NCBI GenBank assembly: GCA_014925825.1
Contig: JACGCK010000022.1
Span: 62,001 to 126,000 of the forward strand
Direction of reading: 5' to 3'
Length of the DNA: 64,000 nt
Origin: Pholiota molesta
Taxonomy: Eukaryota; Basidiomycota; Agaricomycetes; Agaricales; Strophariaceae
Part shown: positions 24,105-34,224 of the stretch, one piece after another
Layout: every line of letters begins with the position of its first letter
Numbering within the stretch: position 1 is the first letter of the stretch
Notes under the pieces: model-generated
The model's input: the letters and a program-made list of their open reading frames with translations, nothing else
Told to the model about the DNA's origin: nothing
The model's database searches: none
Made by a program: the position numbers and the translations under genes

Positions 24105-25330
24105 CAAGCATGGACTAGGCAACGCTAGGGAATATTGAGCATGGGCCCGCTTGGCGTGGGGCTGTGGCCAGCGGCGTCGGTCGCAGCTTGGCGCGGAGGG
24201 CATCGGCGGCGTACATTTTAAGCATTGCAGCGCTTGTGAGGCACGATATGGCGTGCACACAATGCGTCGATGAATGCTCAGGCCTGCCATCCCCATCCGC
24301 GGCCGCGCGGCCGGTGCGTGTGCACATGCAACGACGGAATGAAAAATGAGAAAGAAAAAAGAAAAGAGAAGAGAAAAAAAAACAGAAATCTGTAGGCAAG
24401 GCACGACAAAACAAACACAATAGACGCGAACAAGGACGGACCAGGCAAGAACGGGAGATATGTATGAAGCGCGATCCTGCTTGGCGCGGGCGCTGTGGCT
24501 AAGTAGCGGCGTCGGTCGCGGCTTGGCGCGGAGGAGGCGGAAGATGATCTTCATGTTCGAATCCAGCATTGCAGCGCGTGTGAGGGCACGATATGGCGTG
24601 CACACACTGCGTAGGTGAATGCTCTGGTCTGCCAACCCCATCCGCGGCCGCGCGGCCGGCGCGTGTGCATATCCAACGATGGAATAGAAAAATGAAAGAA
24701 AAGAAAGAAAGAAAAAACAGAAATCTGTATGCAAACCGCGAAAAAACAAAACAAATAGACGCGAACAAGGAAGGACCAGCAAGAACGAGAGATATGAACG
24801 CGATCCTGCTTGGCGCGGGCGTCGTGGCTGAGTAGCGGCGTCGGTCGCGGCGTGGCGCGGAGGGAATAGGGGGGTGCACTTCTAGTATTGCAACGCTTAT
24901 GGGGGTCACGATACGCTTTCGGGCGCGCGCGCGTGTCCCCACTGCGTATGTGAATGCTCAGGCCTGCCAATCCCGTCCGCGGCCGCGCGGCCGGCGCGTG
25001 TGTACGTGTATCGAGCGACGGAGTGAGGAATGGACGAACCAAAAACCATGGACGCGGAGGAGGACCAGGCATACGGGAGATATCGAGTGGATCCGCTTGG
25101 TGTTCCGCTTGGTGTTGGGGCATTGTGGTGGCGCGGATGGAGTTTTTGGCTGCCACTTCTAAGCATTGCAGCGCTTGTGGGCCACGATCTCGCTGTTGGG
25201 CGTGCGTGTATCACTGCGTGGGTGTATGCTCAGGCCCCGCAACTCCGTCCGCGTCCGCGATGCCAACGATCAGCGCTTGTGCATATGTAGCCATGGTCTG
25301 GTCAATGAAAGAACCAGAAAGAGCCAGACA
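24105..25330. repeat. GC-rich tandem repeat, about 3-4 diverged units of roughly 330 bp
   Basis: Units begin near 24150, 24480, 24809 and (shorter, more diverged) 25097. Each carries in order CTTGGCG, GCGGCGTCGGTCGC, GCATTGCAGCGC or a variant, CACGATATGGCG, a palindromic core CGGCCGCGCGGCCG (24300, 24645 and 24980; lost in the fourth unit), then in the first two units an A/G-rich tract ending ACAGAAATCTGTA and GACGCGAACAAGGA. A partial unit may lie upstream (about 23790-24110). Long open frames across it on the minus strand reflect the GC-rich repeat and are not gene evidence. Confidence 0.85.
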
Positions 25331-26153
25331 AGGCTGCGCTGCGCATGTTTATCATTGTGGCTGCGTATAGCAGTGTGTTTTATCGTTGAGGAGAAAGCAT
25401 CAGTAAGCTGCTGATGACGAGTGTGTTGTGGACGATGGGCGGCTGGGATCCGATGGATGGTTGGGTGGATGACTGATGCGCGTTCGGCGGTGGGGAGAGT
25501 TCTTGTTAATTGAGTTTTTTTGAATTATGGGCCGAAAGCGATGACGAAGCGAAGGCGGAGAGCGGGGAGCAGAGAGTCTGGAAGGTGGCATTGGAAGGCC
25601 AAGGTGGCGACATTTCGGGAGATTGGGTGACGTTGCCACGGAGGTTGGATGACAATCTATGACAATACGTTGAAAGGGGTGCCGAATTGGGGAGTTTGTT
25701 GTGACGAGAGACAAAAGATGGGATGGATATGTATAGTCGGGCTCGACAGAGGCTATTGTGCGCATCGAGCGAGGCGTGGGAGCGAGCTACTTATAACACT
25801 CATGGGCGCGCCACGTCAGGGATGGGTGGCCTCGTGTTTCAGCGTTCGGCGTCGTGAGAGGCCGTGCTCGACGTGCCACGCGGCGAGGATGCCCTTGCCC
25901 AGCTCCAGCCTGGAGGCAGCCATCGATCTGGCGAGATCTGGGAGATCTGGAGGAGCAAGGGGCCGAAACGGGAGATGAAAAGCAAAAGCCAAAGGACGCA
26001 AAAGCCGATCGGGAGGAGGTGTTTGTACGAGATTTCCTAAAGGGGATGAGGGAGTGGAATAGTATTTATGGTAGATCACTGTGCGAGCCGGCCATTTTCC
26101 CCTTCGCCCTACCACCCAGCTACCTCCAAAGCGCCCCAAGCGACTCCAGGCAA
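25331..26153. other. Intergenic region upstream of RING gene 3
   Basis: Between the tandem repeat and the start codon at 26154. It is fairly GC-rich and purine-rich on the plus strand from about 25930 to 26050. No supported gene. It presumably contains the promoter of RING gene 3. Confidence 0.45.
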
Positions 26154-28175
26154 ATGCTCACTCTCACCCCCGGGTGCGCCTGCGATGTCTGCGCTGAAGA
26201 ATATGGCACCCATCGTCCCCCCCACTCTATTCCATGCGGTGCGTGCAACTAAACAACAAAAAAAAACACTTACTAACGGTGAAAAATTAAAAAAAAATTA
26301 AAAATCACAGGCCACGTCCTCTGCGCGAGCTGCATCCAGACGATCGTCGAGAAGACGAGCTCGCGCCTGGGCCCCGTATGCCCCTTCTGCCGCGAGTCCT
26401 TCACCCGCGACGGCGCGCGCCTCATCCGTATGGACTTTGCCACCAGCGGCTGGACCACCCCGCGCCGCTTCCCCGCCGCCGACACCCTCAACACTATCAA
26501 CTCAGACCTTCTCCAGCGCAGGACCGCAAACCTCTTTAGCGCACCCCCCGACGGGCCCCGCGCGCGCATCGAGGTCCGCCGGCTCGAAGACAAGGTCGCC
26601 CGCATCGCCGCCAAGAAATGTTCCGTTGAGGAAGTCTCGATGCTCTATAAAGAACTGGAGGATTGGCTGCTTTCAGAGAAGGATGACCAGGTGCGTTTGC
26701 GTCTCTTGCCCGTCTCTTTCCTGCGCGCCGTGCAAATTTTTTTTTCAACCATACGCCCTTTCGCCCTGGCTACGCACACTTTTCCCCTTTCGTCACTTCC
26801 CCCGAGTGACTCGCCTTTTTCTTCCTCTGGACACCCCGTTCCACCCACTGTCAGGGTGCCCGCTCTAACCCGCGCTGTCCGCCATGTCCATCTTGCAATC
26901 CCCTTGATTATTCCGCCATCGCTTTCCCCCATCATTGCTATCACCAACGATCCCCATGCTGACCAATCCCCTTTTCTCCATAGACTTCCTCTCTTTTCCT
27001 CAGCGCCGCCCTCCTGCGCGCCATCCTTATGAACCACCTAGCGCACTCGGAAGCGAGCAAGGCCGCCAAGACCACCGACGCAAACCTGCGCCACAAAATT
27101 GAAGACCTCGAGCTGAATAATACCAAGTATGAGGCTGAGCTGAAGAGGTGCACACTTTTTGCTTGTTCGGGTTATAGCGCGGAATTGACTGATATGCTTG
27201 TTGTATTGTTTTATGATTTATAGACAGGTAAGCTTATTTAAAATTATATACATATATATGTACCGCCGCTGACCGTGCGCTTTTTTTTTTTTTTCGCAGC
27301 GCGCCCAATACACACAAAAGGAACGAGAATGCGCCCAGCTCCGCACAGACGTCAGCCAGCTCCGCGCGCTCGCCACCACCCTCGGCGGCAGCAACGACAT
27401 CCCCTCCCCCACGTCCGCGCACCCCACCTACGCGACCTCGCCCGCCTCGCCCCCGCACTCCACCTCCACCTCGCCCACCCCATACAGCTCGTCCCAGTCG
27501 CACTACCCCTCCTCCAGCGCCTCCGCCGCGGCCGCCGCGCCCCTCCTCGCGCGCTTCAACTCCATGCACAGCCGCTCCGCCTCCGCCTCCGCGCGGCCGA
27601 CGACGCCCGCGCAGCTCGCGCACGCGTACTCGCAGCAGCCCACGCCCTCCCCGCCGCGCTCGCACACGCCCGCGCCGCGCAGCCACACGCCCGGCCCGCC
27701 CGCGAGCGCGTCGGCCGCGTTCAACGCCGCGTACACGACGTCGCCGCCGCGCAGCCACACGCCTGCGGGCCACTCGTCCGCGTCCGCGCAGGCGAGGAGC
27801 CACACGCCCGCGCCGCGGAGCCACACGCCGTCGCTGATGCGCAGTCATACGCCCGCGCCAGCGGCGGTGCCCGCGGTGCCGGCGCTCCCTGCAAGGTACG
27901 CGACGCCGACGCCCGGCGGCGGCGGCGGTGGGTACGGGCTGGGCAGCGGTGCGTCTGCGCTGTATAACTCGCACGGGCACGGGCACTCGAACAGTCTGTC
28001 GGGGTACGGCGGGCTGCGGGCGCAGACGCCGGGCCCGCTGGTGCCGCCGAAGCCGCGGCGGCTGTCGCTGAGCGGGACGGCGGGCGGGAGTCCGCCGCGG
28101 CTGGTGGTGCGCTCGACGAGCGAGGAGAAGGCGGAGGCGCACCAGCGGTGGCTGCCGTCGAAATATGATGTTTAG
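26154..28175 (+). CDS. RING gene 3: C3HC4-type RING / coiled-coil / Ala-Ser-Pro-rich protein with SHTP repeats, probable E3 ubiquitin ligase
   Basis: Exons are 26154-26238, 26311-26690, 26984-27147, 27224-27227 (4-nt microexon) and 27300-28175; the sum is 1509 bases, 502 residues, with no frame break. The RING ligands are C10, C13, C28, H30, C33, C36, C52 and C55. A helical region (RIEVRRLEDKVARIAAKK), a segment rich in Leu and Ala (LSAALLRAILMNHLAHSE) and a coiled coil (NLRHKIEDLELNNTKYEAEL) follow. The last exon is very GC-rich and encodes an Ala/Ser/Pro tail with six RSHTP motifs between about 27655 and 27860, each a potential proline-directed phosphorylation site. The C-terminus ends EEKAEAHQRWLPSKYDV. 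Its first intron is placed differently from genes 1 and 2, but the microexon is shared. Intron 2 is unusually long (293 bp). Confidence 0.88.
27224..27227 (+). other. 4-nt microexon (ACAG) of RING gene 3
   Basis: Four bases between TTTATAG and GTAAGC. The exon before ends at 27147 in phase 2, the next starts at 27300; including ACAG yields Lys-Arg-Gln-Arg-Ala-Gln and a total length divisible by three. Because this gene has no sequencing-type frame breaks, it is the cleanest evidence for the microexon. Confidence 0.85.
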
Positions 28176-28187
28176 GGGTGGAGAGCG

Positions 28188-28191
28188 TGAT

Positions 28192-28222
<31 letters not shown>

Positions 28223-28236
28223 ATGAAGACGACGAT
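28188..28236. repeat. Trinucleotide microsatellite (CTG)n-(ATG)n
   Basis: Directly after the stop of RING gene 3, a run of CTG repeats passes into a run of GATGATG repeats and then GAAGACGACGATG. It is a simple repeat in the presumed 3' UTR. Confidence 0.9.
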
Positions 28237-28239
28237 GTT

Positions 28240-30400
28240 GAAGAAGAAAAAAAAGGCGGAAAAGAAGCAAAAAAAAGCACCCATGATGATGCTTATGAGC
28301 TTTTATGAAGTATGATGTTTACTTTATTATTTTTTCGCCACGACTATGACCGCGATATGTTTCTATGACCCCAACCCGCCCAACCACCCACCACCCAACC
28401 ACCAACCCAGTCCACCACCACCATTCCCCACCCACTTGCACTTATCCCATCCCATCCATTGATCCATTGACGATTTCCGCACATGTATCTATTAGCATGG
28501 CTCCGGCTCTTTTCCCTTTCTCGTTCCCGTTATCGATCTCATTTTCCCTGTTCCCTCGCCATCCATTCCACATCCTACACCCACCCATGATATCTTACCA
28601 GCTCCCATTTATTGCTCTCCTTTATCTCTTTTTCTTGCTCTTGCTTTCTTTCTTGGATTATCGGCTCGTGGTTCTTTTTTGAATACCCTAATGCTTCGTC
28701 CTTTTCTTCATACCTCTGTGGGCGATCTGTTGCCCCTAGTGTATGGTTTTTATTGAGCGGGTGCTCGCTTTCATTTTCTCGTTTCGATTTTTTTTTTTTT
28801 TTGATTGCTGTATCTAGTCCTTCTCGTTCGGATTTTCATTTTCTCGCTTTATCTGTTTCTTTTCTTTCCTTTCCTTCCTTTCCATACCCTGTCATTTCTT
28901 TCCGTCCCTCGTGGTCCGATACACCATCCTCCGATTCCGATTCCGACGCCGAGACGCTCGCTCGCCCGCAACCCATCCATCCATCCGTCCATCCAGATCC
29001 ACTTGAACCCAGAAACTGCCTCAGTAGGCATATAAAAAATATATCGGTGATCCGATATTCCTCCGTCCCATCCCACCCCTACCCACCCACCCACCCACCC
29101 ATCCATCTATCTAGCCATCCATCCAATCCATCGGCCCATGGATCCAATTTATCTGGCCCATGGATCCCTATCCATATCCATATCCGTCGATCGATCATTA
29201 GCGCGTGTTGCATGCCGCAGCGTGTGCGTGTGCGTGGCCCCTATCGATATGAACGCTATCGATGCGATGCGATGGTGCACCGCGACCACATTCACTCGGA
29301 GTCTGCCCCTCCACCCCACCCCACCCATTCACACAGGCCCGTCGCGTCCCGCGCTTCCGCCGCCTGGGTCCTGCGCCGCGGCCCCGGTCCATGGCGCGGG
29401 ATTCCACTGCGGTCTCGGCGTGCGCACGCTGTCTGTCTGCTCTATTCCGATGCGCCTCTGTGACTGTCTGTTTGTGCTTTTCTTTTCCTTTTCTTGTTTT
29501 ATAGTAGTGTTTTTACTGTTTATAGTTTACGGCTATCTCTGTCTGCTTCCATCTCTCCATCCATTCATTCATTCACTTCTGCCATCCACCCATCCATTCT
29601 ATCCCCGTCTCGTCTTGTCCTAGTACCACATACACGTTCTGTTTTGTTAGTCATAGCTGCTACTCGATTCCGATTTCTTTTTTCTCTTGCATATCATCGT
29701 GCATTCCATACTCACCCACCATAGATTTCTCGTTTTTTTCGTATCACGTTCAGCCTCAAGCCAAGCGGCTATTACATCCATCCTACTGGCCACCGCGCCA
29801 GCCACCCCTTGTTTGTGTGTCCGTTTTATTTTATCCTCTGGTTATTGGAGTCCGTTTTAACCCTGTTTATTACCTTTTTTTCGCCCTGTTCGCCGTTTTT
29901 TTGTGCTCTCCTGCGATTCTAGTCCTGGTTCCGTCCATATTCTTTTAGGTCCGGCTGTTTGTCGACTGCGTATCCTGCTTGTTGGATTCGCCGCGTCGGC
30001 GTGCTGGTTCCTCCCCCATTCCCCGTCCCCGTTCCGTCCCACGTTCCTGTACTCTGTCGATCTGTCGAACTCGACTGCATTCCCTACATCCCACCGAGGC
30101 CGTCCCGTCGTGCGCTCCGTCTCGGTCCCCCCTAAAATTCGTCCTTCGCCCTTCGCCTTCCCCGCCGCTGCCCACTCCGTCCGCGTCCGCAGCGGCGTCT
30201 CCGTTTTTAGTGCTCCGTCTTATTTCTGGCCCGCTTGCGCCCGCCGCCCGTGTACCATATACGCCTGCTCCTCTCCGTCTGCCCATTCCATTCCACACAC
30301 CGCACCACACCACACCGTCTGACACTCCTCCGTGCATCCCCGCGCGGTGCGCAACCGGCCACCTCCCCATGCCACGTTAACCCCGTTATGAACCGTCATG
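28240..30400. other. Pyrimidine-rich stretch of about 2 kb with tetranucleotide runs
   Basis: From about 28360 the plus strand is strongly biased to C and T, with long T runs (for example 28790-28801), CCCA/CCAT repeats near 28975-29000 and 29083-29130, and CTTTCC runs near 28860-28880. Long open frames on the plus strand (up to 283 codons at 28612) follow from the low purine content and have skewed Ser/Phe/Pro/Leu composition. I do not call a gene. It could be a long 3' region or a structural tract. Confidence 0.55.
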
Positions 30401-33400
30401 AAATTAATTATCTATTCCACCTCACACCCCGGCGCCCAGTCGCGGTGGCGTCTCGCGCGCCGCCGTCACCGGGCGTCGGCACGTCGACTTATGCAGATCC
30501 ATGAGGATCATTAGGGTATTTGATTTTACTTATTCTGGGCTCTACACATGCCCTGTATGCTGCGTTTTTTTTTTCTTTTAGTAGGGAAGTTAATTAACTT
30601 ATTCCATTGTTTTTTGGTTGGCTGTGTTGCATTGCGTAGTTAGAGTAGTGTATTTGGTGTGCGTGGTTTGGACTTGGAGGTAGAGGAGTTGTATATACGG
30701 CGCGCTTTTTGTATCTTATACATCCTTATTAATCATTTAGTGCTCTTTTCATCGCTGGGCGCCGTGCCGTTTGAGAGGAAAGAGGAGGTAAGATGCATGT
30801 CCTTGACGGTGTGCCAAGTTCAACTTCTAATGCCAGTGGTGTGCTAAGTACTCGTTTCTGGTGTGGCGCACGTTCTTTGTGTCTATGAATTAAGCATGGT
30901 ATGTTTCTGTGATATACCTCTGTTATATGGTGGCATGCCGGCCTGCTCACGTATAGTGCCGTTAGAACGGGCTCCTTTAGTGAGGCCTTAATAGTGCAGT
31001 GCTGGTGGCACGCGTACTACTTCTCTGCACAAGGCGTCGTGCGGCGTGAGCACACTGCGCTCTATGACCTCCAGATTCAAGTAGGTCAGCATATCACTGA
31101 CATTAATAGATTCAGTGAACGAGAGCGTACTGTACCGACAACACGAACCGCCCTCCTCTGATCAAAATAGCAGACACGACTTTTTTACAATGTCAATAGA
31201 TAAGGGGAAGCGCCTGGCTCCAAGAAGACCGAAGTTCACAAAGTCGTAAACTCTAGATCGATCTCAAGGAATACATAAATCACGTATGTATGAAAAGATA
31301 AGTATCGCATGCAATTCTCGGGCATAATTAATTCAACCTGGTCGTAATAGTTCAGTTTACCCTTCGAGAAAGGTGTTTATGTCTAGCGCTGTGGGAATGA
31401 GAAGGATATGGGCTGGATGATCGAATTCGCGCGTGTACTGCAAATGTACTGTGGGACTAGAACGCGCACTAGGCGCACTGGCGTTCGCCGCCGCCGTGTC
31501 ATGCTACCTTGACTGCGAATATCTTAGGAAGCAAAGTAGTACTAGGAGGTCATCGAAGTCTTGCAACCGCAAGTCCCAACTTGAGGCTTCCCCGGAGTTG
31601 GGCCACTCAATTCTATCGATACGGAATTCAAAACTTAGATGGTTCGCCTCAAGATGAATCGCTCGCCCCGCATATTATCCCCGACAGAATGAACATGAGC
31701 CAGATTACTGGTGGGCATTTAATATGCCAGAGATATGGCCTGCGCTCTCCCTATTTACCAACCTCCGCCATATGTACCGCACGCTCCAAGGCGCACCCAG
31801 ATGTCTGGACATATCATATGTTTGTACCCGTGCGCATGGCATATAGACACCAATTAAGGAACATTTGCCATTTGCTACTGGGCACGCGGCCTCCTGCAGG
31901 CAGCGCCCGACTAGGGTGCAGCACCACAAACGCGTGTTTTCCAATTTGCCTTACGGATTCTCCTACCTCCGTGGGCTCTGTTCGCACCGCTCGCATTCCT
32001 TTTTGTTTCAAATCCCTTTCCAGCGCGGAGGTGGTCGTAAAGTTGCGTGCTCATACAGCGTCGGCCGAAAGGCAGAGGCATAGCGCTCGGTGGGCCGCCG
32101 TTCTGCCGTGGAAAGAGCGAAAATGGGGCTCAGACAGCAAGGTAGCCTGGTTATGGCGATAGTGGGATCGGGTTGCACATCAGTTCTACGTTCAACTCAT
32201 CTGGAACTTGGTACGTTTAGTTCCTTGATTATCTGGTGTTCTACGGACTAATGATCCCTTTGTGATGTGTACGGTGAGAGCATTCTGCCAGACCCTTTGT
32301 GGCCTTCTGTATCCCGTCACTGCGTATCTTGCTTGATGGTTCCAGAAATAATAACGAGCAGGATTATCACCCTTCTTGAACGTCCATCGCCCCCAAATAA
32401 GTCCCGCCAGGCATAATAACAATTCGGTACCAAGAGCATAAGAACTTTCTAAGTTCTCGAAGTCGTTTTTAGGAGATAGAAGGCATTCCGGGCTTCGCGC
32501 TATCGCTATCCTTCACTTCATTTATTGGAAAAATCCCTCATGATTCCATTTGTGAGGCAAAGATAAACCTGCGCCACTGGCACGCTTTCCTTTGATTGCA
32601 TATTAACCTAGACTTAATCATCTTCGTGCACGCAGAAGCGATACGAACTCAACCTGCCTCTGGCACCGTATTCATATGCTGCTTGATCAAATGTGGGCTC
32701 GTTCGCTACCTACGATTTCTACCGACGGCTATCGTCTCTGGAATATCTCTAGAGATCTATCATATCTCTCGGCACACGATTCCAGGCCCCACCCACGCCC
32801 ATATACAGCACTGAGAGCTACAAAAACCTTAAGCCATGAATGCGGAAGTCAACTCCCAGGTGCGTTATTAACCCGAAGTTATTTACTGATATCAACTTTC
32901 TATCGAGTGACTAGCGATAACGCAGAGTTGACGCAGAGCATCAAGATTATTATATACTAACACGCGTACGTTACACCATTTGTCGATGCACCTTACCCTT
33001 GTGTTACTTTGAACTAAGGCCTGCCTGAGATAGATATTGCCCCACCACTAACGCAATCTTGACTGTTATCAGCTCCATTTTCTTCCGAGAATAACGCTCT
33101 GCACCGGTCCGTATCTGGATACACGACTGAGTCTTATGATCAAGCTTCCAGTCTGAAATGCGGTTTGCCTGATTCATGTATTTATTTCCTTCCATTTTCT
33201 CGATTCCATGTCATTCATATATCGAATATAGAGACACGAGCTCAGCATCTGTGCGAAATTACCACGGAAGGCTGTTTCCGAGCGCGCACATTGGCGCTGC
33301 AAACCCTAAAGTCCGAGCTGCCTCGAGGCAACACTATCATCGGCCACGCAGCCTTCTTGGGCACAGGACAAATGAAAATTTCACCCACTTAGCCGTATCC

Positions 33401-34224
33401 CTTGCTACGCGAAACAATTTCGGAATATACGGCCCAGAGGCCCCAAAGATCTAGAACAGTATCGTGACATGCTGCGCTCACTGCCCACCGCCCACTCCTG
33501 AAGTTTTCCAATTTTCTTAGGCGAAGGAGCCAAATGCCTACAGGCTACATGAACATCTTGCTGGCCCTGTGTAGAAGTTTTGGCTTCCTATGATTAAATT
33601 ATCTTGTGGCCACGACTTCGCGCTCTCTCGGCCGTGATTTTCCTCGAGGCTGGAGATACAGGGTTTTCTCTTCCGTCGCCGACGCCCCTCCCTGGGAGGG
33701 TATGCAGGTCCATTCCTTAGAATGATTGCATTGATCGCGATTGAAATTGGTTGCACCCTCTTGCGGGGGTGCTTTGATATTCGGAGCGCACTTGCCAGTT
33801 AGGTATGCGCACACGCGCCTTCGCGCACACGCAACCAACATCATGTCAATATTCTTATATCCAACAAGATCTGATTAGACCAAATTGGAACAAGATCCCA
33901 CGCCCGCACCGGCGCTTAACTACAATTCAACACTGATGCATTAATGCATCACCAATGACGCATCGATCATCGCATACGCACTGCACATTTCGAAGAACTA
34001 GAGAATTGCATCCACATTGCGGTTGATATGATTACTTATAGTCAACTGAGCCACTGTAACCGGCGCTGGAAAACAAAGGTTGAACTTGAATACATAGACA
34101 AGGTCATATATATGTTGGTAGATATGTACGAGCTAGAATAACAGGATTCGTGTATATGAAGGGTTCAATTACATCCTAGACGATATAAGTATGACGGCCA
34201 TTTATATAATGCCAAACATCCGCA
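30401..34224. other. Gene-poor stretch with a few unassigned open fragments
   Basis: No complete gene is supported. Plus-strand open stretches at 31509-32162 and 33165-33454 have ordinary amino-acid composition, but neighbouring frames are interleaved and I recognise no domain. An 18-bp perfect palindrome sits at 33934-33951 (listed separately). The right end includes the 3' flank of the P450 gene. Confidence 0.4.
33934..33951. repeat. 18-bp perfect palindrome
   Basis: TGATGCATTAATGCATCA equals its own reverse complement. It is about 270 bp beyond the stop of the P450 gene and is followed by further GATGCAT/GCATC-like words (33957-33975). Possibly a protein-binding site, possibly chance. Confidence 0.6.

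Noticed and set aside
23739..24782. 347-codon open frame on the minus strand
   Set aside because: It runs through the ~330-bp GC-rich tandem repeat and its own sequence repeats with the array; overlapping frames are also open. It is a by-product of composition.
24105..25330. CRISPR array or transposon terminal repeats
   Set aside because: Units are about 330 bp, diverged and contiguous without unique spacers; no flanking transposase or target-site duplication is visible. The genome is fungal.
27234..28280. 348-codon Arg-rich frame on the minus strand
   Set aside because: It is antisense to the GC-rich last exon of RING gene 3 and over a third arginine; no domain. The plus-strand exon is supported by splicing and frame.
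28612..29463. 283-codon plus-strand frame
   Set aside because: It lies in pyrimidine-rich DNA where stop codons are scarce. Its composition is skewed to Ser, Pro, Phe and Leu and lacks any motif.
31509..32162. 217-codon plus-strand frame as a gene
   Set aside because: No recognised domain, no upstream or downstream exon, and the overlapping frames are equally plausible.
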